A stretch of DNA of 64,000 nt from Mesorhizobium ciceri WSM4083 (GTDB lineage: Bacteria > Pseudomonadota > Alphaproteobacteria > Rhizobiales > Rhizobiaceae), in NCBI RefSeq assembly GCF_000519305.1, contig NZ_KI912610.1, forward strand, positions 839,949-903,948. Direction: 5' to 3'. The stretch's first letter is position 1. Each line of letters opens with the position of its first letter. Positions 51,932 to 60,633 of this stretch are shown here, one piece after another. A program made the position numbers and the translations under genes. The notes beneath the pieces were generated by a model. The model was not told the origin of the DNA, did not search any database, and saw only the letters and a program-made list of their open reading frames with translations.

Positions 51932-53014
51932 ATGGCTCAGCAGAAGATTACATTTGGCGGCGTCGACATCCTGCGCTTTCTCGCCGCCGTCATGGTCATG
52001 GTCTACCACTATGGCTTCTGGGTGTGGGCGTATCCGGACGGTGTTTCGGCGCGCGCCACGGGCGGCGTTCCCCCGCAGCCGGCAATAGGCGCCTGGGTCG
52101 AATCCGGCTGGGTCGGCGTCCAGATCTTCTTCGTCATCAGCGGTTTCGTCATCGCCTTCAGCGCCGAAAGGTCGACACCCCTGCAGTTTTTCGAAGCAAG
52201 GGTGAAACGGCTGGCGCCGGCGGTCTGGATCTGCGCACCGGTCACCGCGGTGGTGCTGCTGCTTGTCGGGCTCAGTTGGCCGACCGATGCCGTCATCAGG
52301 CTCCTACGCACCGGCCTGTTCGTTCCGTACGCGCCTTGGGTGGACAGCGTCTACTGGACGCTGGGCATCGAGATCGCCTTCTATGCCATCGTCTGGATCC
52401 TGCTCAGCTTTGGCCGCTTCCATCTGATGGAGATTGTGGCCGTCGCCATCGGCTTGGTCAGCACGCTGTTCTGGTGCCTCTACTATCCGCTCGGCTGGGC
52501 CGATCTTGCCGAAACACGCACACTCGACCTGCTGCTGGTGCATCACGGCGTTTTCTTCGCCACCGGCGTCATGCTGTGGCTGATGCGCATCAAGGCGGTG
52601 ACAGGCGCCCGACTTGCCTTCTGCGCCCTGTTCCTGGCCGGTGGTGTGCTGCAGATCGCCAGTTCGGTCGACGTTCATATCCTGAAGGTCGGGCGGGATA
52701 TGCCGTTCGCCCCGCCGATCCTCATCTTCCTCATTGGCATCGCGCTGATGGCATGGTCCCTGCGGCTCGACCTCTCCTGGAGCGGCTGGCGCCGGATCGG
52801 GCTGATGACCTACCCGCTCTACCTGCTGCACGATGTCGTCGGCGCGGCCCTGCTCGGCATCCTGGTTCGCGCCGGTCTGCCACATCTGTTCTCGATGGCG
52901 GTCGTCGGCGCGACGATGATCGCGGCAAGCTGGCTGGTGGCGATCGAGGCCGAACCACGCATCCGGCTGCTGCTCGACCACACCGTTTTCCGTTATCGGC
53001 TCAAGGCAGCCTGA
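51932..53014 (+). CDS. Acyltransferase 3 family membrane protein (exopolysaccharide/LPS O-acyl transfer)
   Basis: The 360-residue product has the ten-helix acyltransferase 3 pattern. It starts with GVDILRFLAAVMVMVYHYGF, with the catalytic His in the VYHY region, and has GWVGVQIFFVISGFVIAFSA, the conserved VFFVISG block, near residue 62. Such proteins acetylate or succinylate sugars, as ExoZ and ExoH do in succinoglycan. The nearby exo cluster suggests an exopolysaccharide substrate, but it lies apart and on the opposite strand. Start ATG 51932. Confidence 0.9.
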   Translation: MAQQKITFGGVDILRFLAAVMVMVYHYGFWVWAYPDGVSARATGGVPPQPAIGAWVESGWVGVQIFFVISGFVIAFSAERSTPLQFFEARVKRLAPAVWICAPVTAVVLLLVGLSWPTDAVIRLLRTGLFVPYAPWVDSVYWTLGIEIAFYAIVWILLSFGRFHLMEIVAVAIGLVSTLFWCLYYPLGWADLAETRTLDLLLVHHGVFFATGVMLWLMRIKAVTGARLAFCALFLAGGVLQIASSVDVHILKVGRDMPFAPPILIFLIGIALMAWSLRLDLSWSGWRRIGLMTYPLYLLHDVVGAALLGILVRAGLPHLFSMAVVGATMIAASWLVAIEAEPRIRLLLDHTVFRYRLKAA

Positions 53015-53046
53015 CGACGATCCGGCAGACCGGGCCGGCTGCCGAC

Positions 53047-53142
53047 CTAAAGCATATCGCGCCTGAGCGATTCAGGCCCGCTTCAGGCCTTTGTTTCCAC
53101 AGATCGTTGTCCCAAAACCGAGCTCATTTCTGAGCGACATGC
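53047..53142. repeat. Degenerate Mesorhizobium-type intergenic repeat
   Basis: The stretch from CTAAAGCATATCGC to GAGCGACATGC contains CCTGAGCGATTCAGG (palindromic) and GCCTTTGTTTCCACAGATCG. It resembles a dispersed repeat family of Mesorhizobium that runs from a CTAGAGCA-like end to GCGACATGC. This is pattern recognition from memory. It fills most of the gap between the acyltransferase and metallophosphatase genes. Confidence 0.5.
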
Positions 53143-53259
53143 ATTGCGGTCCCGACCCGGCGGGGCTGCATTTTCCACGATTGCGGAATTCTCCGTTTCG
53201 GGCATGATAACAGGCACTTATGCCTTCCGTATGAGAGCTTGCCTCGAGACGCCCCGCAC

Positions 53260-54018
53260 GTGAACCTGTTCCAGCGAAAACCCCGCATCGCGGCGCGTGC
53301 GCGCCTCGATATCGACATGCAGGACGCCGTCGTCTATGCGATCGGCGACGTGCATGGCTGCTACAAGGAACTCCGTGCCCTGGAGCAGAAGATCCTGCTC
53401 GATTCGCTGCGCTTCCAGAGCCGCAAGATCATCGTCATGCTTGGCGACTACATCGACCGGGGTTTACAGTCGGCGCGGGTGCTCGATCACCTCCTGGCGC
53501 CGCCGCCGAAAGGATTTCAGCGCATTTGTCTTGCGGGCAACCACGAAGTGGCGATGCTGAACTATCTCGACGGAAATCTGTCCCGCGAACCCTGGCTGGC
53601 GACGGGCGGACTGCAAACCCTGTTTTCCTATGGCATCGATCCGGCGCGCCTCACCAGCCTCTACGGGAGCAGCGCGCAGATCGATCGGCGCATAAGGGAG
53701 ATCATTCCAGACGATCACGTCAGCTTCCTGCGCGGGCTGCCGATCATGGTCCGTTCGCGGAAGTTCGTGTTCGTCCACGCCGGCATCAGGCCCGGCGTCG
53801 ACCTTGCGGCGCAAACCGACCATGACCTGATCAACATCCGTTCGGACTTCTTCGAAGCAACGCACCTGCTCGACCGCTGGGTGGTGCATGGGCATACGCC
53901 GGTGGATGTCCCGAAGCTCGAAGGGCGCCGGCTCGGCATCGACACAGCCGCCTTCCAGAGCGGACGCCTGACCGCCGTCAGGATCGCCGACAAGCAAGGC
54001 AGGCTGATCTTCTCCTGA
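53260..54018 (+). CDS. Metallophosphatase, Ser/Thr protein phosphatase-like
   Basis: The product of about 252 residues has the calcineurin-like phosphoesterase motifs: YAIGDVHGCYKELRALEQKI (GDxHG, near residue 25), VMLGDYIDRGLQSARVLDHL (GDxxDRG, near 58), ICLAGNHEVAML (GNHE, near 92), FVFVHAGIRPG and VVHGHTPV. These bind two metal ions. The bacterial PrpA-like group dephosphorylates proteins or nucleotides such as ApnA; the substrate is unknown. GTG 53260 is chosen; no ATG is well placed before the domain except one at residue 24 (53329). Confidence 0.87.
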   Translation: MNLFQRKPRIAARARLDIDMQDAVVYAIGDVHGCYKELRALEQKILLDSLRFQSRKIIVMLGDYIDRGLQSARVLDHLLAPPPKGFQRICLAGNHEVAMLNYLDGNLSREPWLATGGLQTLFSYGIDPARLTSLYGSSAQIDRRIREIIPDDHVSFLRGLPIMVRSRKFVFVHAGIRPGVDLAAQTDHDLINIRSDFFEATHLLDRWVVHGHTPVDVPKLEGRRLGIDTAAFQSGRLTAVRIADKQGRLIFS

Positions 54019-54021
54019 CGT

Positions 54022-54050
54022 GCAGCGATATTCAGGTGTGCTGGCCAGAA
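54022..54050. repeat. Second copy of the GATATTCAGGTG repeat
   Basis: The bases after the metallophosphatase stop share GTGC-GATATTCAGGTG and GGCC with the element at 20368-20418. The right arm has diverged. It may mark the transcript end of the gene. Confidence 0.45.
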
Positions 54051-54094
54051 GATCGATACACTTCAGAGTGGACCCACTCGCGCAACGGTCGACG

Positions 54095-56482
54095 TCAGAC
54101 CGGCGCCTTGCCGCGCACTTCCGACTTTTCCAGATAGTAGCTCGAATATTTATCGAAGAATTTTTCCGAGCCGCCGAACGATCCGTATTTGGCCAATTTC
54201 TTCAAATCGACCTTGTTAAGCACCGCGCCGACGATCTTGTTGGCGACATAGGGTTCGGATTCCAGCATCGACCTGACCATCGCGCGCGGGGTGCGCCCCC
54301 ACTCGGTGACCAGTACAAAACCGTCGACCAACGGCGCGAAGGCCTTGGCGTCGACCACCGGTCCGAGCGGCGGCAGATCGACGACAATGTATTCGAACGT
54401 CTCCTTGGCGTTCTCGATGAAGCGACGCATGCCGGCCGAGGAGAGAAGTTCGCTGGTATGCGAGAAGTGACCGCGCAGCACCGCCGGGATGATCGCCAGC
54501 TTCGTCTGCCTGTCGATCTTGCCGACGGACTGCCAGGTCTGGCCACTGACCACCGCTTCCATCAAGCCCTGCTCGGTTTCCATGCCAAGGCCTCGGCTGA
54601 GGCCGGGATTGCGCAAGTCGCCGTCGATCAGCAGCGTCTTGGAGCCATTGGCGGCGAGCAAGCCGGCGAGATTTGCCGCGACCGTCGACTTGCCTTCGCC
54701 GGGAAGCACCGAGATGACGCCGATGACGCGGCTGCCTTGCCCTTCCATCACGACGTCGAAGGCGATCTTGGCGCTGCGCAGCGTTTCGGAGAACATCGAG
54801 GCTGGAGAATCGATGCTGACCCGCATGCGCGCACGCTTTTCGGCCGCCGACAGCGATTGGGTGGTCTTGGCGTCCACCCGGGTCTCGCCCGGCTTTTCTT
54901 CCTTGCCGAGCTTGCCGCCGATCGTCGGCAGATAGCCGAGGAATTTCAGGTTGACGCGGTCGCGCACGTCCTCGCCGGTCCTGAAGAAGCGTTCGTTGAA
55001 CTCGTTCAGGCCACCAAAGCCGGCGCCCATCAGCAGGCCAAGCACCAGCGAAAGTCCGAGCACGACGATGGTGCGCGGGCTCGAGGCCGCCATCGGCATC
55101 GAAGCGTCGGAGATGATGCGGATCTTGCCGACAGGGAAGGATTGCTGTTGCGCGGCTTCCTCATAGCGGCCGAGGAATGTCTGGTAGAGCGTGGTGAGCG
55201 CCGTCGCCTGCTGATCGAGTTCACGCAGCTTGACTTGCGTCTGGTTGTCGACGGAACTCTTGCCCTGTGCGGCCGCGACGTTGGCTCGGAGCGCGGTCTC
55301 GCGTGCCTGCGCCACCTCATATTCGTTGCGATAGCTTTCGGTCAGCTGCTTCAGCTCGCCGAAAATCTGCGTCGATATGTCGGCCTTCTCCTTGGAGAGA
55401 GCCACCGCCTGCGGGTGCTCGGGGCCGAAATTCGCCTCGACGTCCTGCAGCCGCTTGGCCACCGTGAGGTAGCGGGTCTTGAGCGCCGATATGACCGAGC
55501 TGCTTGGCTGGTCGCTCGATATGGCGGCATCCTTGAAGGCGTTTTCGGAGCCGCTGTCGACAATCGCCTTGTACTGCCGATAGCGGGCGCTGGCGCGCGC
55601 GGTGTCGGCCTGCGCCACGATGAGCTGGGCGTTGAGGTCGGAAAGCTGCTTGTCGCTCATCAGCTGGCCATCGCTGTTGGCGGCGAGCCCGTGCTCGGCC
55701 CTGAATTTCTCGACCGCGAGCGAGGCTACCTGCGAGCTCTGGCGCAGTTCGGTCAACCGGCCCTGCAGCCAGACCGCAGCCCGTTCGGTGGCATCGAAGC
55801 TGGCATCGAGCTGATCGGCGAGATAGGCATCGGCATAGGCCTTGGTGATGGCGTTTGCCAAGGCCGGATCCGTGGCCTGGTAGCCGAGCGCGATGACGTA
55901 GCTTCGGCCGATGCGCGCCGCCTGGATCTCGTTCTGCAGCTTGAGGATCGCGTAGTCGCGGCGCGACGTGGCGATCAGCGCATCGCGGGCGGCCGGGTCG
56001 AGCTTGCTGAAGTCAGTGCCACCCGGCATGGAAGAGCTGGGGCGGACATACTGGATCAGGCCGCGGACGAGGCCTATGCCTTGGGCGAGCGCCGACTGGG
56101 GCGGATTCATGAACGTGTCGTTCTGGTCGAGCTTTAGCTTGTCGACGACCACGGCGGCAAGCCGCGTCGAGGTCAGGATCTCGATCTGGCTCAGGATGGC
56201 GGAATCGGTCTGCATGGTTGTCGACGTCGCCGAAATGTCGTCGACGATCTTGTTCAAGCCCTCGTCGATCAGCACGCTGGCGATCGACTGATATTTGGGC
56301 GGCGTTGTCTGCAAATAGAGCAGGCCTAGGAAGAGACCGATGACGGCACACACGGCAACCACCTTGGCCTGCCGTGCGGCCATGCCAAGCAGCCGCTCGA
56401 TATCGATGAAGTCTTCGCCGTCTCCTGCGTCCGAATTCGGCAATGGCATCCTCTTGTCGAGAGGAAAGTTGGCATAATTCAT
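54095..56482 (-). CDS. exoP: Exopolysaccharide chain-length / tyrosine kinase protein ExoP
   Basis: The 795-residue inner-membrane protein combines a Wzz domain and a BY-kinase domain. A first membrane span lies near 42-60 (VVAVCAVIGLFLGLLYLQTT), long periplasmic coiled-coil follows, and the second span is near 450 (TIVVLGLSLVLGLLMGAGFG). The kinase has Walker A SVLPGEGKSTVAANLAG near 597, Walker A' LLIDGDLRNPGLSRGLG and Walker B YIVVDLPPLGPV. The C-terminal Tyr cluster (FFDKYSSYYLEKS) is where such kinases autophosphorylate. It controls polysaccharide polymerisation and export. It is last in the exoL-A-M-O-N-P order. Confidence 0.94.
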   Translation of the reverse strand: MNYANFPLDKRMPLPNSDAGDGEDFIDIERLLGMAARQAKVVAVCAVIGLFLGLLYLQTTPPKYQSIASVLIDEGLNKIVDDISATSTTMQTDSAILSQIEILTSTRLAAVVVDKLKLDQNDTFMNPPQSALAQGIGLVRGLIQYVRPSSSMPGGTDFSKLDPAARDALIATSRRDYAILKLQNEIQAARIGRSYVIALGYQATDPALANAITKAYADAYLADQLDASFDATERAAVWLQGRLTELRQSSQVASLAVEKFRAEHGLAANSDGQLMSDKQLSDLNAQLIVAQADTARASARYRQYKAIVDSGSENAFKDAAISSDQPSSSVISALKTRYLTVAKRLQDVEANFGPEHPQAVALSKEKADISTQIFGELKQLTESYRNEYEVAQARETALRANVAAAQGKSSVDNQTQVKLRELDQQATALTTLYQTFLGRYEEAAQQQSFPVGKIRIISDASMPMAASSPRTIVVLGLSLVLGLLMGAGFGGLNEFNERFFRTGEDVRDRVNLKFLGYLPTIGGKLGKEEKPGETRVDAKTTQSLSAAEKRARMRVSIDSPASMFSETLRSAKIAFDVVMEGQGSRVIGVISVLPGEGKSTVAANLAGLLAANGSKTLLIDGDLRNPGLSRGLGMETEQGLMEAVVSGQTWQSVGKIDRQTKLAIIPAVLRGHFSHTSELLSSAGMRRFIENAKETFEYIVVDLPPLGPVVDAKAFAPLVDGFVLVTEWGRTPRAMVRSMLESEPYVANKIVGAVLNKVDLKKLAKYGSFGGSEKFFDKYSSYYLEKSEVRGKAPV

Positions 56483-56550
56483 CTTCGGTCCAATTCTAGA
56501 GCCGGTCCTATTCCGATTGATCGCAATGGGCTCTATCTCACTGTTTCAAC

Positions 56551-56593
56551 ATGATCTTTTCCGGAAACCGGGAGCCACTTTCCGGGATCATGC
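56551..56593. repeat. Palindromic intergenic repeat before exoP
   Basis: ATGATC (56551-56556) and GATCAT (56586-56591) are inverted arms, and CTTTTCCGGAAA pairs with TTTCCGG inside. It resembles a very common Mesorhizobium repeat that runs GCATGATC...GGAAA...GATCATG. It lies between exoN and exoP and may split the transcript. Confidence 0.7.
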
Positions 56594-56718
56594 CTTGGCT
56601 TGCAGGCGCCTCGAAGATCGGGAGCATCGCCAGAAGCGAAGCAAGCGTCGTGCCAGACGGCGAGAACCTGCCGGCCCCTCTTCGCCGGCCGTCCGACAAT
56701 GCTCCCGAAAAATGGGCA

Positions 56719-57615
56719 TTATGCGGCTTCTTCCTGGCGTTCATGCGACCGGACGAACTCCTGAAGCATCTCGAAAACCGGACCCTTCATGTCGTCGCGC
56801 GCCAGCGCGAAGGCGATGTTGGCCTGGATGAACCCTTCCTTGGAACCGCAGTCGAACATGCGGCCGAGGAAAGGCTGGGCGAAGAACGGCTGATCCTTCG
56901 ACAGACGAACCATGGCATCCGTCAACTGGATCTCGTTGCCGGCGCCGCGCTGCTGATTGCCCAGGAGCGCGAAAATCTCGGGCTGCAGGATGTAGCGGCC
57001 GTTGATGTAGAAGTTCGACGGCGCATTGGCCGGCGCCGGCTTCTCGACCATGGCCGTCACCTCGAAACCGCCGCCGATCTCGGCGCCACGGCCAACGATG
57101 CCGTATTTGTTGGTCTCGCTCGGTTCGCAACGCTCGACGGCGATCACGTTGCCGCCCGTGCGCTCATAAAGCTCGACGGTTTCGGCGAGGCATCCGCGCC
57201 CGCCGAAGGAGACCATGTCCGGCAGCAGCAGGGCGAAGGGCTCGTTGCCGATAACCTCGCGCGCGCACCAGACGGCATGGCCGAGGCCTTGCGGGGATTG
57301 CTGGCGGATGAAGCTGGTGGCACCGGCCACAGGCAGCATGCTTTCGAGCGCCTCGAGCTGGGTCTTCTTGCCGGTCTGCTCCAGGGTGCCGATCAATTCC
57401 GGATGCAGGTCGAAATAGTCCTCGATCACCGCCTTGTTGCGACCGGTCACGAAGACGATGTGCTCGATGCCCGCTTCGAAGGCCTCGTCCACCGCATATT
57501 GCACGACAGGCCTGTCGACGACGGGAAGCATTTCCTTCGGCATCGACTTGGTCGCCGGCAGGAACCGTGTTCCAAGCCCCGCCACCGGTATCACGGCCTT
57601 CCTGATTTTCTTCAT
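56719..57615 (-). CDS. exoN: UTP-glucose-1-phosphate uridylyltransferase (GalU/ExoN)
   Basis: The 298-residue enzyme makes UDP-glucose, the precursor of polysaccharide sugars. The start KAVIPVAGLGTRFLPATKSM includes the nucleotide-binding G-x-G-TR loop, and PKEMLPVVDRPVVQYAVDEA follows. The later QQSPQGLGHAVWCAREVIGN and KYGIVGRGAEIGGGFEVTAM are GalU motifs, as is the VEKPAPANAPS loop. Order and strand match the exo operon, so it is the ExoN of this cluster. Confidence 0.95.
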   Translation of the reverse strand: MKKIRKAVIPVAGLGTRFLPATKSMPKEMLPVVDRPVVQYAVDEAFEAGIEHIVFVTGRNKAVIEDYFDLHPELIGTLEQTGKKTQLEALESMLPVAGATSFIRQQSPQGLGHAVWCAREVIGNEPFALLLPDMVSFGGRGCLAETVELYERTGGNVIAVERCEPSETNKYGIVGRGAEIGGGFEVTAMVEKPAPANAPSNFYINGRYILQPEIFALLGNQQRGAGNEIQLTDAMVRLSKDQPFFAQPFLGRMFDCGSKEGFIQANIAFALARDDMKGPVFEMLQEFVRSHERQEEAA

Positions 57616-57689
57616 CGCAAATTCCTTCTGAGGAGATCGACTTCAATCCGTTCACAGGCCACGAAAAATCCCTCCATGTGCCTGCATCT

Positions 57690-58658
57690 TCACCTCCCCG
57701 CCCCAACGGCAAATTGTGCCGCCATTCTTCGCAACCGCACGGCGATCGGCATGCCCATATGCCTGACCGCCGCCGGGTCGCTGAGCGCCGTCCGGATCGC
57801 CTTGAGCGGGGACCGCGCCTTGATGTGCTGTACCAGTGACAGAAACGATGCCGCCTTGCGCAGGCTGCGGCCGCGCCGGGCAAACGCGGCCTGCGCGGCC
57901 TCATCCATCCGATGGGTTTGAGCGAACACGGCATCCGCCCTGCGCATCGCTTCGACGTGGTGAAGCTCGAGCACGCGTGAGATGGAGCCGCTGCGGATAT
58001 GATAGGCATAGCCGATATCGGGCTCGACGACGCATTTTCCGCCCTTGGCCAGGGCGCCGGCAAACAGGATGTAGTCTTCGCCGATCCTCAGCTTCTCGTC
58101 ATAGCGAAGCCGGTGTTCGTTCAGGAACTCGCGCTGGAAGATCGGCTTGAGATAGCCGAGGTTGAACTTGGATTCGAAGACGACGTTGCCGGCGATGTAG
58201 GTGGCCAGCGAAATCTCGCGCAAGCCTTCCAGATATTGCCGCGGAAACATCGCGTCCTCGACGACGCCGTCCTCGCGAACGACCTGCAGATTGTCGACGG
58301 CGATCTGGGCACCGGCCGTTTCGGCGCGCGCGATCATCTTGGCGAGCCGGTCGGGAAAGACCGCGTCGTCGGAATCGAGAACCGCGATCCATCTGCCGCG
58401 GGCGGCGTCGAGCCCGGCATTCCTGGCGCCGCCAGGGCCGCGGTTGCTGGCCAGGGCGACGACACGGACGATATCCCCGGGGTAGGCCCGCGCCACGTCG
58501 AGCGTCGCATCGCGCGACTTGTCGTCGACGACGATGATTTCGACGCTGACACCCTTCTGGGCGATGGCGCTGGCGATCGCCCGATCAAGGGTCGCCTCGG
58601 CATTGTAGGCGGCAATAACGAAGGAAACATCGGGGACAGAGCTGACGTCAGGCTGCAC
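57690..58658 (-). CDS. exoO: Glycosyltransferase family 2, ExoO-like
   Basis: The 322-residue GT-A glycosyltransferase shows DVSFVIAAYNAEATLDRAIA, VEIIVVDDKSRDATLDVARA and the metal-binding AVLDSDDAVFPDRL (DxD-type) near residue 100. The C-terminal part has RIGEDYILFAGALAKGGKCV. It resembles ExoO of succinoglycan assembly and adds a glucose to the lipid-linked repeat in that model. GTG 58658 is taken as start, with GGAGG eight bases upstream; it overlaps the ExoM-like gene by 11 bases. The frame runs on much further without a better start. Confidence 0.8.
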   Translation of the reverse strand: MQPDVSSVPDVSFVIAAYNAEATLDRAIASAIAQKGVSVEIIVVDDKSRDATLDVARAYPGDIVRVVALASNRGPGGARNAGLDAARGRWIAVLDSDDAVFPDRLAKMIARAETAGAQIAVDNLQVVREDGVVEDAMFPRQYLEGLREISLATYIAGNVVFESKFNLGYLKPIFQREFLNEHRLRYDEKLRIGEDYILFAGALAKGGKCVVEPDIGYAYHIRSGSISRVLELHHVEAMRRADAVFAQTHRMDEAAQAAFARRGRSLRKAASFLSLVQHIKARSPLKAIRTALSDPAAVRHMGMPIAVRLRRMAAQFAVGAGR

Positions 58659-59598
58659 GCTTGCCTCCCTCCTGTGGCGAAGGCTGGCCATAGAGGCGGA
58701 TTTCGCGGATGCCGACGAGGCCGCTGACGACACCGACATGCATAATGCCGCGCAGCACGCTGCGGTTCCTGCGTACCGGACTGACGACGACCGGAAGTGC
58801 CGAGGCGAAGCAATAGATGGCCTTTGCCGAGGCCAGGCCGACCTGCTTGACCAGGCCGACGCCGCTGGCGCTACTGCCCAGGAGATGGCCATGCGTCTGG
58901 CCGACGCGGAAGCGGCGGCGGCCGAGCCAATCGAATGCCGCCCTGGAGCGCGGCACCACCTCGTCGACCCACGCTTCGGGCGAGAAGGCGATGCGGCCGC
59001 CGGCCTTATGCATCTGGTCGAAGAATTCGGTGTCCTCGCCGCCGGTCTGGCCACGCGCCAGGCTGAAGCGGCGGCCGCGCAAGCTGTCCGAGCCCATCCG
59101 CAGCAGAACATTGCAGGTGTAGCCGGTGCGGATCTCGCCGCGCACCCAGACGGGCAAGGTCGAATGGAAATCGCCGCGCCGCATCCAGTCCGGCGCATCC
59201 GGGCGATAGCGCGCCCTGACCGGGCCGAGCACGGCGGCGGCACCGCTTTGCTGCGCCATCGCGACCAGTTGGGCGAGCCATGGAGCCGTGGCCGTCTCGT
59301 CGTCGTCGATGAAGGCGACGAAATCCGCCGTGCTCGCATCGAGGCAGGCGTTGCGGGCGATCGAGATGTTGCGCGCCGGGGCATGCTGATAGTGGATCGG
59401 CACCGTCAATTCCCGCGATAGCGCCGCCACCAGGTCACGGGCCGTCGGGGTGTCGTCATTGTCGGCGACGACGATGCGGATATCGAATCCCGCCGGCATC
59501 TCCATGGCGTCGAGCGAGCGCAGCGTGTCGGCCAGCTCCGGCCGGCGGAACGTGCAGACGCCGATGTCGATGCTGCGGTTCTTTGCCGACACCGCCAT
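58648..59598 (-). CDS. exoM: Glycosyltransferase family 2, ExoM-like
   Basis: The 316-residue glycosyltransferase shows SIDIGVCTFRRPELADTLRS at its start, RIVVADNDDTPTARDLV, ARNISIARNACLDAS, and the DxD-like FVAFIDDDETATAPWLAQLV near residue 98. Later GQTGGEDTEFFDQMHKAGGR contributes the acceptor loop. It resembles ExoM of Sinorhizobium. The ATG (59598) overlaps the upstream gene's stop (TGATG), so the two are translationally coupled. Cytoplasmic face of the inner membrane. Confidence 0.85.
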   Translation of the reverse strand: MAVSAKNRSIDIGVCTFRRPELADTLRSLDAMEMPAGFDIRIVVADNDDTPTARDLVAALSRELTVPIHYQHAPARNISIARNACLDASTADFVAFIDDDETATAPWLAQLVAMAQQSGAAAVLGPVRARYRPDAPDWMRRGDFHSTLPVWVRGEIRTGYTCNVLLRMGSDSLRGRRFSLARGQTGGEDTEFFDQMHKAGGRIAFSPEAWVDEVVPRSRAAFDWLGRRRFRVGQTHGHLLGSSASGVGLVKQVGLASAKAIYCFASALPVVVSPVRRNRSVLRGIMHVGVVSGLVGIREIRLYGQPSPQEGGKRAA

Positions 59599-60593
59599 CA
59601 GGCCACTCCTCGTCGCGAGCCGAGGCCGAGAAGCTGCAGCCAGAAGCCGACCGACCAGCCAAGATGCATGACCATGGCCGAGACGCCGGCCAGCGCAACG
59701 TCGGCCTTGCGCTGGCGGATAGCCGTCACCAGCCCGTAGCCCAGGCACACCGACGCCCACAGCAGCAGCGGCACCGCCGCCAGCCAGTGCACGAAGGAGA
59801 AGGCCGCCAGCAGCACCACCGGGAAGACCGCCAGCGGCACCATCTGCCTCACCTTCGGGATGACGCGATGCTTCAGCACATTCTTGGCACGCCCGCGACC
59901 GTAGCCGAGATACTGGAAATAGAGGCCTGAGAGCGAGGCGCGCGGATAGTAGACCATCTGCGTCTTACCGCTCATCCAGATCTTGTAGCCGGCCTTGCGC
60001 AGGCGATAATCGAGCTCGGCGTCCTCGTTGTGGCTGAACGTTTCGTCGTAGCCGCCGACGGCGCCGAACGCCGATATCCGCATCAGTGCATGATGGCCGT
60101 GATCGATCCACTGTCCCTGCGAAAGATGCCTGTGCTTCGAACCGCCGGTGCCGAGCTTGGAGTTCTGCGCCGCGGCGGCCGCCTTCTGCACGGCACCGCT
60201 GCCGCTGGTCAGCATCGAAACGACGACCGAATCCGCTGATGTAGCCAGGGCTTCCTCGACCAGCCGGTCGCAATAATCGTCGGGATAACCGCCATGCGCA
60301 TCGATGCGGATGAGATAGTCGGCACCATCGCCGAAGGTACCGACGGCGAGATTGATCGCCGCGCTCTGGATGCGCCGCTTGTTGTGGAGCAGGATAACCC
60401 GCGGGTCCCGGGCAATGACGTCCTCTACGATGGAAAGCGTGCCATCGGTGCTGCCGCCGTCGGCGACGATGATCCGGGCGCCAAGCCGGGCGGCTGCGGG
60501 CCGCAATTGATCGAGCAGCGCACCGATATGGGCGGCTTCGTTCAGGCACGGGATAACGATCAGGCTGGATGAGGGTTTTTCCGTCTGCGTCAT
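59598..60593 (-). CDS. exoA: Glycosyltransferase family 2, ExoA-like, with C-terminal membrane segments
   Basis: The 331-residue product has the GT-A domain: SSLIVIPCLNEAAHIGALLD, ARIIVADGGSTDGTLSIVED, DYLIRIDAHGGYPDDYCDRL with the DxD-like RIDAH near residue 97, and FSHNEDAELDYRLRKAGYKI near residue 195. Two or three C-terminal hydrophobic segments follow (LAVFPVVLLAAFSFVHWLAA, LLLWASVCLGYGLVTAI). ExoA of succinoglycan synthesis has the same layout and size. ATG 60593 has AGAGG five bases upstream. Confidence 0.87.
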   Translation of the reverse strand: MTQTEKPSSSLIVIPCLNEAAHIGALLDQLRPAAARLGARIIVADGGSTDGTLSIVEDVIARDPRVILLHNKRRIQSAAINLAVGTFGDGADYLIRIDAHGGYPDDYCDRLVEEALATSADSVVVSMLTSGSGAVQKAAAAAQNSKLGTGGSKHRHLSQGQWIDHGHHALMRISAFGAVGGYDETFSHNEDAELDYRLRKAGYKIWMSGKTQMVYYPRASLSGLYFQYLGYGRGRAKNVLKHRVIPKVRQMVPLAVFPVVLLAAFSFVHWLAAVPLLLWASVCLGYGLVTAIRQRKADVALAGVSAMVMHLGWSVGFWLQLLGLGSRRGVA

Positions 60594-60633
60594 CAACCTC
60601 TGTCCATCTTGCCTCTGTCCATTCCCGGCCATC

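Noticed and set aside
54020..56137. A 705-residue plus-strand frame opposite exoP
   Set aside because: It is the complementary strand of a clear exoP gene and shows no recognisable domain.
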